A stretch of 64,000 bases of DNA from Enterococcus sp. 5H (GTDB taxonomy: Bacteria; Bacillota; Bacilli; Lactobacillales; Enterococcaceae). The position numbers and the translations under genes are program-made. The first letter of the stretch is position 1, and the number at the start of each line of letters is the position of its first letter. The notes beneath the pieces were generated by a model that had not been told where the DNA came from, made no database searches, and saw only the letters and a program-made list of their open reading frames with translations. The stretch is taken from the NCBI RefSeq assembly GCF_028128615.1, contig NZ_AMDP01000005.1, positions 54,375 through 118,374 on the forward strand. Direction: 5' to 3'. Below are positions 9,752 through 19,082 of the stretch, piece after piece.

Positions 9752-10390
9752 TTGAAAAAGAAAACTTTATCGTTATGTTTATTAGTTTTAGGTGTTTCAG
9801 GAATCGCGATGTTTGGAGGAAGCAAAGAAGTTTCTGCTCATGGTTATGTTAATCAGCCAGCCAGCAGAGTTGTTAATGCAAAAGCAAATGGTTTTGGCTG
9901 GGGACCAGGAGAAATTTCATCTCATCCTGCAATTATCTCTACACCACAAGGGATTGAAACAAGCACTTCTAAATTAGATTCAGGAGAATTAAACGGTAAA
10001 TTAGCATCTGCTGGTTTAGAAGGATACTCACCATTAAATGTGCAAACTTCAAATAGATGGGCTAAAACGTCAATCAATACTGGTGTTAATAACTTTAATT
10101 GGCATCACACTGCTGTTCATAAAACAAATAGATATAGATATTACATGACGAAACAAGGTTGGAACCAAAATGAACCATTGACTTTAAAAAACATGGATCT
10201 TATTACAGTTATTGGTCAACCAATCGGAGAAAATCTTCCAAGTGGTGAAGGTTTCACGCCTAAAGTAGATGAATTACAGAAAGTAACGATACCTTCTGAT
10301 CGTAGCGGTTATCATGTGGTTTACTCAGTTTGGGATATTAATGATACAACTAATTCATTCTTCCAAGCGATCGATGTGGATGTAAAATAA
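9752..10390 (+). CDS. Secreted AA10 lytic polysaccharide monooxygenase (chitin-active, single domain)
   Basis: A 212-aa secreted copper enzyme that oxidatively cleaves crystalline chitin. The signal peptide (residues 1-29, ending KEVSA) is followed directly by His30-Gly-Tyr-Val; the mature N-terminal His is half of the copper histidine brace and His118 (NFNWHH) the likely second ligand. The C-terminal block DRSGYHVVYSVWDINDTTNSFFQAIDV is typical of CBM33/AA10. It has no extra binding domain, like the small E. faecalis EF0362 enzyme, but no chitinase gene lies beside it here. The start is TTG at 9752, with AAGGAGA 7 nt upstream; no ATG fits. A terminator follows at once. Confidence 0.93.
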   Translation: MKKKTLSLCLLVLGVSGIAMFGGSKEVSAHGYVNQPASRVVNAKANGFGWGPGEISSHPAIISTPQGIETSTSKLDSGELNGKLASAGLEGYSPLNVQTSNRWAKTSINTGVNNFNWHHTAVHKTNRYRYYMTKQGWNQNEPLTLKNMDLITVIGQPIGENLPSGEGFTPKVDELQKVTIPSDRSGYHVVYSVWDINDTTNSFFQAIDVDVK

Positions 10391-10396
10391 ATAGTT

Positions 10397-10427
10397 TAAG
10401 CCAGAGGTGTGCGCCTCTGGCTTTTTT
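10397..10427 (+). terminator. Terminator after LPMO
   Basis: AGCCAGAGG - TGTGCG - CCTCTGGCT followed by TTTTT: a strong intrinsic terminator. Confidence 0.92.
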
Positions 10428-10544
10428 GTACCTTGCCGAATATCTATATACGAATTTCTTTTATTTAGCTAAAACCCTCCAATGCGCATCTATTATTTCC
10501 CATCTCATTTTTTACTACTCTAATGGTATTCATCCTGACAAATT

Positions 10545-11354
10545 TCACATTCTAACTTGTACTGGGTTAATTAGATTTTTTATTCTTTCATCTGTTATAG
10601 CAACTGTACGATTTTTTTTCATTTTGTATTCAATATAACTATTAGAACCTTCTTTTAAATTATAATTATATGCTCTAACAAACCTTTTAAGGAGCTGTTC
10701 TCCATTTCTAATACCTATTATTTTTGTCTTTATATCTTGTTCATTTATTTTCTCTATAAACAATTCCAGATTAAACTTCTTTATCGTATACATATTAAAA
10801 AAAGCAATAAATAAACCAGAAACAGATTTTAGCTCCGTCTTATAGATAAAATCATTAAACTTGAATACAACCAGTTTAAACTCTTCTACATCAAGAAAGT
10901 TGAAATTCCCTTCTTTAACTATATCAATATCTTTTGTACTTTTATTTAAATTTCCTAGTGCAGCTGAAACCATATCTCCTAAAGGAATATACTTAAATCG
11001 ATGTATTAATTCGTTTAATTCTGTATAAGCTTCCTTTCCATCTTCCACATATTTATTGATAAAGTCTTGGACACTCCAATTATACACAGTATTATTAAGC
11101 TCAATAATATCAGCCATATTTTGGGATATAGTTACATAATATGGTAAGTTTATTCCATATTTTTTAGCAATATAGAATCTATGTTGCCCATCAAGAATTT
11201 CGAGTGTACTATTAACAGCTATGGGTGTTAATATACCTTTTTCTAAAATCGAGTTTTCCAATTTTCTATTCACACGAATTTGTCTATTGCCTTCAATTAA
11301 TCTAAATTGATTATATTCGTTTGTTGTATATATATCGCTTATCACTTTATCCAT
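10545..11354 (-). CDS. ParB/sulfiredoxin-fold nuclease-like protein, downstream copy of a tandem pair
   Basis: A 269-aa protein with an N-terminal ParB-type domain (about residues 1-85). The pattern is a paired short helix, ILTPIAVNSTLEILDGQHRF, then an aliphatic/aromatic C-terminal region. The DGQHR box is the position where ParB proteins carry their nucleotide-binding GERR/GHRR motif. The C-terminal 180 residues are not recognised; no second DNA-binding domain is evident. The ATG at 11354 is 4 nt after the upstream paralogue's stop, with AAGGCGG as ribosome binding site. No ParA or plasmid functions accompany it, so a partition role is unlikely; a phage- or defence-like role is possible but unproven. 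Confidence 0.7.
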   Translation of the reverse strand: MDKVISDIYTTNEYNQFRLIEGNRQIRVNRKLENSILEKGILTPIAVNSTLEILDGQHRFYIAKKYGINLPYYVTISQNMADIIELNNTVYNWSVQDFINKYVEDGKEAYTELNELIHRFKYIPLGDMVSAALGNLNKSTKDIDIVKEGNFNFLDVEEFKLVVFKFNDFIYKTELKSVSGLFIAFFNMYTIKKFNLELFIEKINEQDIKTKIIGIRNGEQLLKRFVRAYNYNLKEGSNSYIEYKMKKNRTVAITDERIKNLINPVQVRM

Positions 11355-11358
11355 ATCT

Positions 11359-12168
11359 CTAATCCGCCTTTCGACTCATCTGGAGTAGCAAAAAATCGCG
11401 TTCTTCTGATATAATCGGTTTTTCATTTTTAGATAAGTTAAATTTGATTGCTTTTCCTGTAATTGCTTCTTCTCGTAAGCGATAATTATGTGCCTCTAAA
11501 AAAACTTCTGTCACCACATCTAAACTCATAATTCCGTTTACTAATTCTTCTTTTCCTCTCATTCCTTTTATCATACGATCTCTATCAAATTTTTTTACTG
11601 TGTAAAGATTAAAGTAGCCCAAAAAAGTGTAAAGACTACTTTTTAAGTCTGTACATTTTATAAATTCTGAGTAATCTTCAAGAAATAAACAAAAATGAGG
11701 ATAATTATAAAATTTAAATCTTCCTTCACGAACATTTTTGCTAGACTTCAATGATAAATTTAGCAGACCTTGGGCTGCCGTCATTAACGAAGATATTGGA
11801 ATGCTTGAGTACTTCTTAGACAATTTCTGGAGTTTTTCATATTCTAAATTTCCATCACTAACATATTTATTTATATAATCATCAAGTTTCCATGCTTTTT
11901 TGGTATTATTTAAATCAATAACCTCTTTCATTCCAAAACCTTGACTTACCCTATATAATATTTTCTTTCCAAATTTTTTTGCGATTTCATAACGACTTTG
12001 TCCATCCAGTATCTCCATATTTTCATTAACTGAAATAGGTATTAACATCCCATGCACTAAAATTGATCTTTCCAAACTAGGATTTCTTTTCACTTTCCTA
12101 TTTCCTTTTAAATACTTAAATTTGTCATAGTCTTCTGTTTCATAAACTTTACCGATATTTCTACCCAT
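11359..12168 (-). CDS. ParB/sulfiredoxin-fold nuclease-like protein, upstream copy of a tandem pair
   Basis: A 269-aa protein, the same length as and colinear with its neighbour: KVYETEDYDKFKYLKGNRKV, then MLIPISVNENMEILDGQSRY at the same position, and similar spacing to the C-terminus (FNLYTVKKFDRD versus FNMYTIKKFNLE). Here the box reads DGQSR instead of DGQHR, so the two copies have diverged at the likely nucleotide-binding loop. GGAGG precedes the ATG. The two genes form a compact two-gene operon. Its AT-rich composition relative to the mal genes next door suggests acquired DNA. Confidence 0.7.
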   Translation of the reverse strand: MGRNIGKVYETEDYDKFKYLKGNRKVKRNPSLERSILVHGMLIPISVNENMEILDGQSRYEIAKKFGKKILYRVSQGFGMKEVIDLNNTKKAWKLDDYINKYVSDGNLEYEKLQKLSKKYSSIPISSLMTAAQGLLNLSLKSSKNVREGRFKFYNYPHFCLFLEDYSEFIKCTDLKSSLYTFLGYFNLYTVKKFDRDRMIKGMRGKEELVNGIMSLDVVTEVFLEAHNYRLREEAITGKAIKFNLSKNEKPIISEERDFLLLQMSRKAD

Positions 12169-12411
12169 TTTTTTCTTCCTCCTACCTTAAAATAATCTCC
12201 ATTTTTTACATCCAACTTGTATTTACGCTCTTATTTCACACATAAATATACGTTGCTACTGATGATACTTAACCACTATTCCTCCTTTCAACCATCTTAT
12301 ATAAATTGTATCTAAATTTAGTTACAATTTAACAACAGTCAAACGATATATTTCGTAATATTTGTCAGAAAATCGTAACTAATCTGAAAAATATTTTTTT
12401 AGTCACAAAAA
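12169..12411. other. Leader region of the ParB-like pair
   Basis: AT-rich stretch upstream of the ParB-like genes with no gene and no convincing promoter hexamer pair. Confidence 0.4.
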
Positions 12412-12443
12412 AACTACCTTATTCTTATAAGAATAAGGTAGTT
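12404..12443 (-). terminator. Terminator after malR
   Basis: Perfect 32-nt palindrome (12412-12443, 16 bp per arm) followed on the minus strand by a run of T. It ends the malP-pgmB-malR transcript. Confidence 0.9.
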
Positions 12444-12470
12444 CATTTTATAAACAGTTCACTTAATTAG

Positions 12471-13490
12471 CTAGTTTATTCCATTCAAATCAAGCACAGT
12501 TTCTCGTTTAATTAGCTGATGAGGTATCACCAACCGCACGCCTGTCGCTTCTTTTTGCTGCAATGATTCGATTAATTTTTGCATACCCATTTTTCCTAGT
12601 TCAGCGATATCAATATCGATACTTGTCAAATAAGGATGTACCAGTGTAGCATAAATCGAATTATTGAAACTAATAACAGAAAAATCATCCGGCACACGAT
12701 AGCCGTACATTTGTGCTAGTTGAATCATTCGCATCGCAAAAATATCATCAATCACAACCGCAGCTGTTGCTTTCGTGTCTTTTAAAAGCTCTTCAAAAGC
12801 CACATAATCTTCTGGTTTCTCCATATCTACAGAAGGTAAGACAGTTAAGCCAGCCAGCATCATTGCTTTTTGGTACCCAAAATAGCGTTCATAATAAACG
12901 TTCTCATGAGTTGTATTGGTAATAAACAAAATAGTTTTGTGCCCATTTTCAATGAGATAATCTGTCGCGTGTTTTCCTAACAACTGGTTGTCATTATCGA
13001 CATAAATAACTTGATCTTCATTTGTATATGGCTGACCAATCAAAGAAAATGGAACCTGATTTTCGAACAAATAGTTAATAACCGGATCATCTTTATCCGA
13101 ATACAGCAAGATAAAACCATCAACTTGCTTTTGCCGATGCATCAGCTGAACATTTTCCAGTAAGGTCTCGAAAGACTGAGCAGTAGCGATAGCTGTAGTC
13201 ATGCCATGTTTGCGCGCTTCATCATTAATTGATTCAATAATTTCCAAGTAAAACGGATTACCCATCCGCTCACGAGAATCCAATGGCGGCAAGATAACAC
13301 CCACAGCTCCTGATGAACGCTTCCCTAAATTTCGAGCAGCAATATTCGGAACATACCCCATTTCTTCCATTACTTTATATACTTTTTTCTTTGTAGCATC
13401 TGAAATGCTGGGGTGATCGTTAATCACTCTGGAAACTGTAGATGTCGCAACACCGGCCTTTTTAGCCACATCTTTTACTGTAATCGTCAT
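12471..13490 (-). CDS. malR: LacI-family maltose regulator MalR
   Basis: LacI/GalR repressor of about 340 aa. The N-terminal HTH (ITVKDVAKKAGVATSTVSRVINDH) is followed by the hinge (AARNLGKRSSGAVGVILPP) and a periplasmic-binding-protein-like sensor domain. It is the last gene of the leftward malP-pgmB-malR cluster, as in the E. faecalis mal locus. Its expected LacI-type sites lie at the malP and malT promoters, and similar sites occur at 38.4-38.6 kb. I start at the ATG at 13490, preceded by GGAG at 8 nt, because the upstream ATG (13508) lacks a ribosome binding site. Effector unknown from sequence; maltose is likely. Confidence 0.88.
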   Translation of the reverse strand: MTITVKDVAKKAGVATSTVSRVINDHPSISDATKKKVYKVMEEMGYVPNIAARNLGKRSSGAVGVILPPLDSRERMGNPFYLEIIESINDEARKHGMTTAIATAQSFETLLENVQLMHRQKQVDGFILLYSDKDDPVINYLFENQVPFSLIGQPYTNEDQVIYVDNDNQLLGKHATDYLIENGHKTILFITNTTHENVYYERYFGYQKAMMLAGLTVLPSVDMEKPEDYVAFEELLKDTKATAAVVIDDIFAMRMIQLAQMYGYRVPDDFSVISFNNSIYATLVHPYLTSIDIDIAELGKMGMQKLIESLQQKEATGVRLVIPHQLIKRETVLDLNGIN

Positions 13491-13628
13491 CGGTTCCACT
13501 CCTTTCATAGTTAGTCATTAGTTTATTATTTACATTCAAATCAATACTGTCGTAGAAAATAATACCATAGATTGAACCTTAGTTGCTATCGTGATTTTCG
13601 AATCTAAGGCTTTTTTGGCTGGATGCAC

Positions 13629-14303
13629 TTATTTTTCGGTTCTTTTTATTTCCCAAATTGATGTTAAAAATGAAAAAGTCAGTTCTTTGGTCGATGCGAC
13701 TAGTGGAATTCCCGAACCTAAATCTGCTTCACGCCCAACACCAATTGGTACAGCTCCACTTGCTAAGATTGCTTGAATCCCTGCTTTTGCATCTTCAATA
13801 CCAATACATTCTACTGCTGATAACCCAACCTCCTTAGCAGCTAATTCAAAAATTTCTGGATCGGGTTTTCCTTTAGCTACTTTCGCTGGATCTGCAATAC
13901 CGTCAAAATAATCCATTAATTTCATTTTTTTTAATAGAAATGGCCCATTTTTACTAGCTGATGCTAGAGAGATTTTTATTTCCTGTTTCTGTAACTGTTG
14001 CAGTAATTCCAAAATCCCCGGATAAACATCTGCTTCACTAACTTCCTGAATCATGTCTACATAGTATTCATTCTTCCGTTGCGCTAATTCAGCAAATTGT
14101 TCTGGTGTAAAATCTTGTGAGCGTCCACCATGAGCTAACAATAATTTTAGTGAATCTTCCCGACTCACACCTTTTAGTTCTTCATTAAACGTACGATCAA
14201 TGCTAATCCCGATTTCTTTGCCTAAACGCTGCCATGCTTGGTAATGATATTCCGCTGTATCCGTTAAAACACCATCCAGATCAAATAATACTCCTTTAAA
14301 CAT
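13629..14303 (-). CDS. pgmB: Beta-phosphoglucomutase
   Basis: HAD-superfamily enzyme converting beta-glucose-1-phosphate, the MalP product, into glucose-6-phosphate. The motif FDLDGV places Asp8 and Asp10 (nucleophile and acid/base) exactly as in the L. lactis enzyme when translation starts at the ATG at 14303. That start has AAGGTGA at about 7 nt; the in-frame ATG at 14309 has none well spaced. Other marks are the cap domain ([18 protein letters not shown]), SLASASKNG, and KPDPEIF with the acidic [10 protein letters not shown]. It overlaps the end of malP by 8 nt, indicating translational coupling. Confidence 0.95.
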   Translation of the reverse strand: MFKGVLFDLDGVLTDTAEYHYQAWQRLGKEIGISIDRTFNEELKGVSREDSLKLLLAHGGRSQDFTPEQFAELAQRKNEYYVDMIQEVSEADVYPGILELLQQLQKQEIKISLASASKNGPFLLKKMKLMDYFDGIADPAKVAKGKPDPEIFELAAKEVGLSAVECIGIEDAKAGIQAILASGAVPIGVGREADLGSGIPLVASTKELTFSFLTSIWEIKRTEK

Positions 14304-16575
14304 GTTCATTCACCTTTTCCATCGCTACTGTTAATTCATCTGATAAGAGCATTTTATTTCCATATAATGTAAGTGGTAATTCCGTTCCTGAAATCAGTTC
14401 AATACGCACATTATTTTGATCCACTGTTACATAAATCAAACGGTCACGATAATTTACATGGAATGCATAATTCGTCCAAGTACTTGGTAAAAACGGTGCA
14501 AAACTTAATGTTTCATTCGCTGTTTTCATTTGAGCAAATCCTTGTACAATCGCCAACCAGCTACCTGTCATCGAGGTAATATGCAGACCATCTCCTGTAT
14601 CATTATTGTAATTATCTAAATCAAGTCGAGCTGTGCGCTGATACATTTCTACAGCTTTTTCTTCCATTCCTAATTCAGCAGCCAAAATTGCATGGACACT
14701 TGGTGATAAAGAAGATTCATGTACCGTCATTGGTTCATAAAAACGGAAATTACGCTCCTTTTCTGCTGTTGAAAAACGTTCTCCGAAGAAATAAATTCCT
14801 TGTAAAACATCTGCCTGCTTAATAAAACAAGATCGTAAAATCCGATCCCAAGACCAATGTTGATTTAAAGGTAAATCATTTGGAGAAAGTGCCGATCTTG
14901 GCATTAAATCTTTATCTAAAAAGGTATCATGTTGAACAAAAACACCTAGCTCTTCATCAAAAGGATAATACATATTTTCGATAATATCTTGCCAATGAGC
15001 TTGTTCTTCAGGTGTAATCGTTACTTGTGTTTGCTCTTGATATTTTTGATAGTTTTCTAAAGTATATTGTAAAACCCACGTTGCAATTGTGTTGGTATAC
15101 CAGTTGTTGTTGATGTTATTTTCATATTCATTAGGCCCTGTTACTCCATGAATCATGTATTTTTGAGCTCGTTTTGAGTAATGTACACGATCTGCCCAAA
15201 AGCGGCTAATTTCCGTTAACACTTGCAAACCTTCGTTTTTCAAATAATCATTGTCGCCAGTGTAATTTACGTAGTTATAAATCGCGTAGGCAATTGCACC
15301 ATTTCGATGGATCTCCTCAAATGTAATTTCCCATTCATTATGGCATTCCACCCCAGTAAAAGTCACCATTGGGTAAAGTGCTCCAGCTAAACCTTGTTGA
15401 CGAGCATTATGTTTAGCTTGTTCTAATTGATTAAAGCGATATTTCAACAGATTTTTTGTGACTTCGGGTTTCGCTAACGCCAAGTAAAGCGGCACCGCAT
15501 AAGCTTCTGTATCCCAATAAGTAGCACCGCCATACTTTTCACCAGTGAATCCTTTCGGTCCAATATTTAAACGCTCATCTTCGCCATAATAAGTCGTAAA
15601 CAGCTGGAATAAGTTAAAACGAATACCTTGTTGCGCTGCATCGTCACCTTCGATTACAACATCTGCCAATGCCCAACGTTTTCCCCAAGCTGCTGTTTGT
15701 TCTTTTAGAAGTTCTTCAAAATTCTTCGAGCTTCCTTCAAGTATGCGGCAAGCTTTTTCTTGCTGTTCTGCTTCTGGAACATCGCGGCTCGTCAAAACAA
15801 TCACTTGTTTTTCTAGTGAAATTGTTTCATTTGCTGCTAGTTCTGTTTGGAAAGTTTGCTGCACTTTAAGCGCTTCTGTTTCCGCAATTCCAGTGTTAAT
15901 TTCGGTTAAATGTTTCATTGCAGCAGTGACACTGAATTGTTCAATTCCGAAAGCATTTGGAATCGTCCGAGTAGTTAAAAATCCGACCGTTTCTTCAAAT
16001 CCAGATTGTTGTGCTTCCCAAAACATTTCGTCGTAATTGCTATCTTCATTACGAACATCGCCATCAATTTTTGATACAATCTGAATGTCTGCTGTCCCTT
16101 TTAAAACTGTTGCTGTCACTCGAATGACAGCTAATTCTTGTTGAACAATACTTAAAAAACGTTCAAAACGGAACTCAATACTGGTATCAGTATTTTCAAA
16201 AATAAACGTACGTGTTAATAATCCATTTTTCATATCTAATTCTAAATAAAAATCTTTTGGTTCTTGAACACCTAAATCAAGTGCTTCTCCATTTACAAAA
16301 ATATCCATTGCAATAAAATTCAGTGCATTAATTACTTTACCAAAATAATCCGGATAGCCATTTTTCCACCACCCAACTCTGGTCTTATCTGGATACCAAA
16401 CACCGGCTAAATAGGTTCCTTGATGATGATCTCCTGTGTATTGTTCTTCAAAATTACCTCGCATTCCCATATAACCATTACCAATAGATGTTAGTGATTC
16501 TTGCAGGCGACGTTCGCTGCGTTCTAATTGATGTGTTGCAATTTTCCATGGGTCTATCTCAAATAAGTGATTCAT
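14296..16575 (-). CDS. malP: Maltose phosphorylase (GH65)
   Basis: Cytoplasmic enzyme that splits maltose with phosphate into beta-glucose-1-phosphate and glucose. At 759 aa it has the full GH65 layout: N-terminal beta-sandwich, (alpha/alpha)6 barrel, C-terminal beta-sheet. The general acid Glu lies in [10 protein letters not shown] (Glu483 by my numbering, near the L. brevis Glu487), and YWDTEAY and HNEWEIT mark the active site. I chose the ATG at 16575 with AGGAGG 7 nt upstream over the longer reading from 16602. It is first gene of the malP-pgmB-malR operon, from a promoter whose spacer is a MalR-type operator. Confidence 0.95.
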   Translation of the reverse strand: MNHLFEIDPWKIATHQLERSERRLQESLTSIGNGYMGMRGNFEEQYTGDHHQGTYLAGVWYPDKTRVGWWKNGYPDYFGKVINALNFIAMDIFVNGEALDLGVQEPKDFYLELDMKNGLLTRTFIFENTDTSIEFRFERFLSIVQQELAVIRVTATVLKGTADIQIVSKIDGDVRNEDSNYDEMFWEAQQSGFEETVGFLTTRTIPNAFGIEQFSVTAAMKHLTEINTGIAETEALKVQQTFQTELAANETISLEKQVIVLTSRDVPEAEQQEKACRILEGSSKNFEELLKEQTAAWGKRWALADVVIEGDDAAQQGIRFNLFQLFTTYYGEDERLNIGPKGFTGEKYGGATYWDTEAYAVPLYLALAKPEVTKNLLKYRFNQLEQAKHNARQQGLAGALYPMVTFTGVECHNEWEITFEEIHRNGAIAYAIYNYVNYTGDNDYLKNEGLQVLTEISRFWADRVHYSKRAQKYMIHGVTGPNEYENNINNNWYTNTIATWVLQYTLENYQKYQEQTQVTITPEEQAHWQDIIENMYYPFDEELGVFVQHDTFLDKDLMPRSALSPNDLPLNQHWSWDRILRSCFIKQADVLQGIYFFGERFSTAEKERNFRFYEPMTVHESSLSPSVHAILAAELGMEEKAVEMYQRTARLDLDNYNNDTGDGLHITSMTGSWLAIVQGFAQMKTANETLSFAPFLPSTWTNYAFHVNYRDRLIYVTVDQNNVRIELISGTELPLTLYGNKMLLSDELTVAMEKVNEHV

Positions 16576-16613
16576 TTGCTTTCCTCCTATTGACTGTCTC
16601 ATTTCATACTATC

Positions 16614-16642
16614 ATATTAAACGCAACCGATTGCGTTGTCAA
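16614..16642 (-). promoter_or_regulatory. malP promoter with embedded MalR operator
   Basis: On the minus strand: TTGACA (16637-16642), 17-bp spacer, TAATAT (16614-16619). The spacer is almost wholly ACGCAACCGATTGCGT (16621-16636), a LacI-type operator with 6-bp arms and a central CG, so a bound repressor would exclude RNA polymerase. Confidence 0.8.
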
Positions 16643-16741
16643 ACATTTATTGTTCAATTATTTAATTTTCCTCTATCAAAATCTATATATCTTGAATATC
16701 TAGTATAAGGTCACTTGGTAAGTAAAGTTTTAATTTAAGAG

Positions 16742-16793
16742 TTTACAAAAATAAAAATCTCCTTTATACTAATACCAACGAAATCGATTGCAT
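16742..16793 (+). promoter_or_regulatory. malT promoter with MalR-type operator at the start site
   Basis: TTTACA (16742-16747), 17-bp spacer, TATACT (16765-16770). The operator-like ACGAAATCGATTGCAT (16778-16793) begins where transcription should start. It is the same type of site as at malP, with weaker symmetry. Confidence 0.78.
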
Positions 16794-16818
16794 TAAAATT
16801 GCAGAGGAGAGAAAACGA

Positions 16819-18996
16819 ATGAAAAAGTTACTAAGTTTTGAATTTTGGCAAAAATTCGGTAAAGCTTTAATGGTTGTCATCGCGGTTATGCCAGCGGCTG
16901 GATTAATGATTAGTATCGGGAAAACAATTCCGTTAATTAATCCTGATTGGACAGCACTTGTCACAACAGGCGGCGTGATTGAAAATATTGGTTGGGCTGT
17001 TATTGGCAATTTACACATTTTATTTGCTTTAGCAATTGGTGGAAGCTGGGCGAAAGAACGGGCTGGCGGAGCTTTTGCTGCTGGATTATCTTTCATTTTA
17101 ATTAACCGAATTACTGGTTCAATTTTCGGCGTAACTAGCGCCATGTTAGCTGATGATAAAGCCTTCACACATACTTTATTCGGTACAAAAATTATGGTTA
17201 AAGGCTTTTTCACTAGTGTGTTAGAAGCACCCGCTTTAAATATGGGAGTTTTCGTCGGGATCATCGCTGGTTTTGTCGGAGCTATGGCTTTTAACAAATA
17301 TTACAATTATCGAAAATTACCTGATGCTCTATCATTTTTTAACGGAAAACGTTTTGTGCCTTTCGTTGTAATTCTTTGGTCAACAATTGTTGCAATTATT
17401 TTAGCTATTATTTGGCCTTATATTCAAGCTGGAATCAATAATTTTGGTTTATGGATTGCTCAATCACAAGACACTGCTCCTGTTTTAGCACCATTTTTAT
17501 ATGGAACTCTTGAACGTTTACTACTACCTTTCGGGCTGCATCATATGCTTACAATTCCAATCAATTATACGCAACTCGGCGGAACTTATGAAATCTTATC
17601 TGGCGCACAAGCTGGAACACAAGTATTCGGACAAGATCCACTTTGGTTAGCTTGGGCAACAGATCTAGTTAACTTAAACGGCGCAGGCGATATGTCACAG
17701 TACAATTACGTTTTAAACAACTGGACGCCAGCTAGATTTAAAGTCGGACAAATGATCGGCGCTTCCGGCATTCTGATGGGTATGACCTTAGCGATGTATC
17801 GCAATGTTGACGCTGACAAACGAGCTAGTTACAAATCAATGTACATTTCTGCAGCTTTAGCAGTCTTTTTAACTGGAGTTACTGAACCTTTAGAATTTAT
17901 GTTTATGTTTGCTGCTGTACCCCTTTACATTGTTTACGCTGTTATTCAAGGTGCAGCCTTTGCGATGGCCGATATTATTTCATTACGGGTTCATTCTTTC
18001 GGAAATATCGAATTACTGACTCGCACACCTTTAGCGATCAAAGCTGGTTTAGGTGGAGATTTACTAAATTTCGTGATTTGTGCGATTCTTTTCGGAGTTG
18101 CAACTTACTTTATCGCTACCTTTATGATTAAGAAATTCAACTTTGCAACACCAGGAAGAAATGGAAACTACGATAACAACGATGACCAAACAGATTCAAC
18201 TATATCCAGTAGTCAAAATATCGGCAATAACGATCCGCAAATTATCGAAATCATACACTTATTGGGTGGAAAAGAAAATATCGTTGACGTTGATGCTTGT
18301 ATGACAAGATTGCGTGTAAGCGTTACGGATAAAGAAAAAGTTGGATCAGAAGATGATTGGAAAAAAGCTGGAGCTATGGGCTTAATTGTAAAAGACAGCG
18401 GCGTACAAGCTGTTTACGGACCTAAAGCTGATATTCTAAAATCAGACATCCAAGATTTACTTGATTCAGGAGTGACAATACCTGAACGTCAGAAAAATAC
18501 TTCTGGAGACACTCCTAACGTAGAAACAAACTATCAAGATGTTTCAAAACCACTTGTTCCAGTTGCTGAAGGAGAAGTCATTTCAATTGAACAAGTTGAT
18601 GATCCAGTCTTTTCACAAAAAATGATGGGTGACGGTTTTGCTGTAATCCCCATAAACGAAACGATTTACGCACCAATCGCTGGAACAGTTACTAGTATTT
18701 TCCCATCTAAACACGCTTTAGGTATTCAGACTGACGAAGGCGTTGAGGTATTAATCCACATGGGGCTGGATACAATCGAAATGACCGAATCCGCGTTTAC
18801 CATCCACGTGGCTGAAGGTCAAAAAGTAACCGCTGGCGAAAAAATTGCTACCGCAGATTTAGAAAAAATCAAAGCAGCTGGCAAACAAACAACAATGATC
18901 GTCGTGTTTACCAATGGCGAAAAAATCAAAAAATTCACATTAAATAAAACAGGTAATCAAGCACCTGGAACCATTATTGGACAGTTAGAAGTCTAA
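16819..18996 (+). CDS. malT: Maltose-specific PTS EIICBA transporter MalT
   Basis: A 725-aa phosphotransferase permease with fused domains. The glucose-family IIC membrane domain (about 1-440) is followed by IIB, with phospho-Cys494 in DACMTRLRVSV, and a C-terminal crr-like IIA, with phospho-His647 in VLIHMGLDTIE. It imports maltose with phosphorylation to maltose-6'-phosphate, which fits mapP as the next gene. AGAGGAG precedes the ATG. It is divergent from malP with a 243-bp operator-bearing spacer, as in E. faecalis. The presence of its own IIA means no external Crr is needed. Confidence 0.93.
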   Translation: MKKLLSFEFWQKFGKALMVVIAVMPAAGLMISIGKTIPLINPDWTALVTTGGVIENIGWAVIGNLHILFALAIGGSWAKERAGGAFAAGLSFILINRITGSIFGVTSAMLADDKAFTHTLFGTKIMVKGFFTSVLEAPALNMGVFVGIIAGFVGAMAFNKYYNYRKLPDALSFFNGKRFVPFVVILWSTIVAIILAIIWPYIQAGINNFGLWIAQSQDTAPVLAPFLYGTLERLLLPFGLHHMLTIPINYTQLGGTYEILSGAQAGTQVFGQDPLWLAWATDLVNLNGAGDMSQYNYVLNNWTPARFKVGQMIGASGILMGMTLAMYRNVDADKRASYKSMYISAALAVFLTGVTEPLEFMFMFAAVPLYIVYAVIQGAAFAMADIISLRVHSFGNIELLTRTPLAIKAGLGGDLLNFVICAILFGVATYFIATFMIKKFNFATPGRNGNYDNNDDQTDSTISSSQNIGNNDPQIIEIIHLLGGKENIVDVDACMTRLRVSVTDKEKVGSEDDWKKAGAMGLIVKDSGVQAVYGPKADILKSDIQDLLDSGVTIPERQKNTSGDTPNVETNYQDVSKPLVPVAEGEVISIEQVDDPVFSQKMMGDGFAVIPINETIYAPIAGTVTSIFPSKHALGIQTDEGVEVLIHMGLDTIEMTESAFTIHVAEGQKVTAGEKIATADLEKIKAAGKQTTMIVVFTNGEKIKKFTLNKTGNQAPGTIIGQLEV

Positions 18997-19007
18997 GTTT
19001 ATTACTT

Positions 19008-19055
19008 ATAGGGTTAGCACGAAGCATTTCAGGCTTTGTCCTGACCCTATTTTTC
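19008..19055 (+). terminator. Terminator/attenuator between malT and mapP
   Basis: A 10-bp stem ATAGGGTTAG / CTGACCCTAT with an inner ACGAAGC/GCTTTGT stem, then TTTTTC. It ends only about 25 nt before the mapP start, so it probably reduces rather than abolishes mapP expression. Confidence 0.75.
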
Positions 19056-19082
19056 GATCAAATCGCCGCAGGAGGAACAATT

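Noticed and set aside
10545..12168. Plasmid partition (parB) locus
   Set aside because: There is no parA, no parS-like repeats and no replication gene; both neighbours are chromosomal-type operons.
16764..17297. 177-aa minus-strand frame antisense to malT
   Set aside because: It is a shadow of the strongly supported malT coding frame and has no ribosome binding site.
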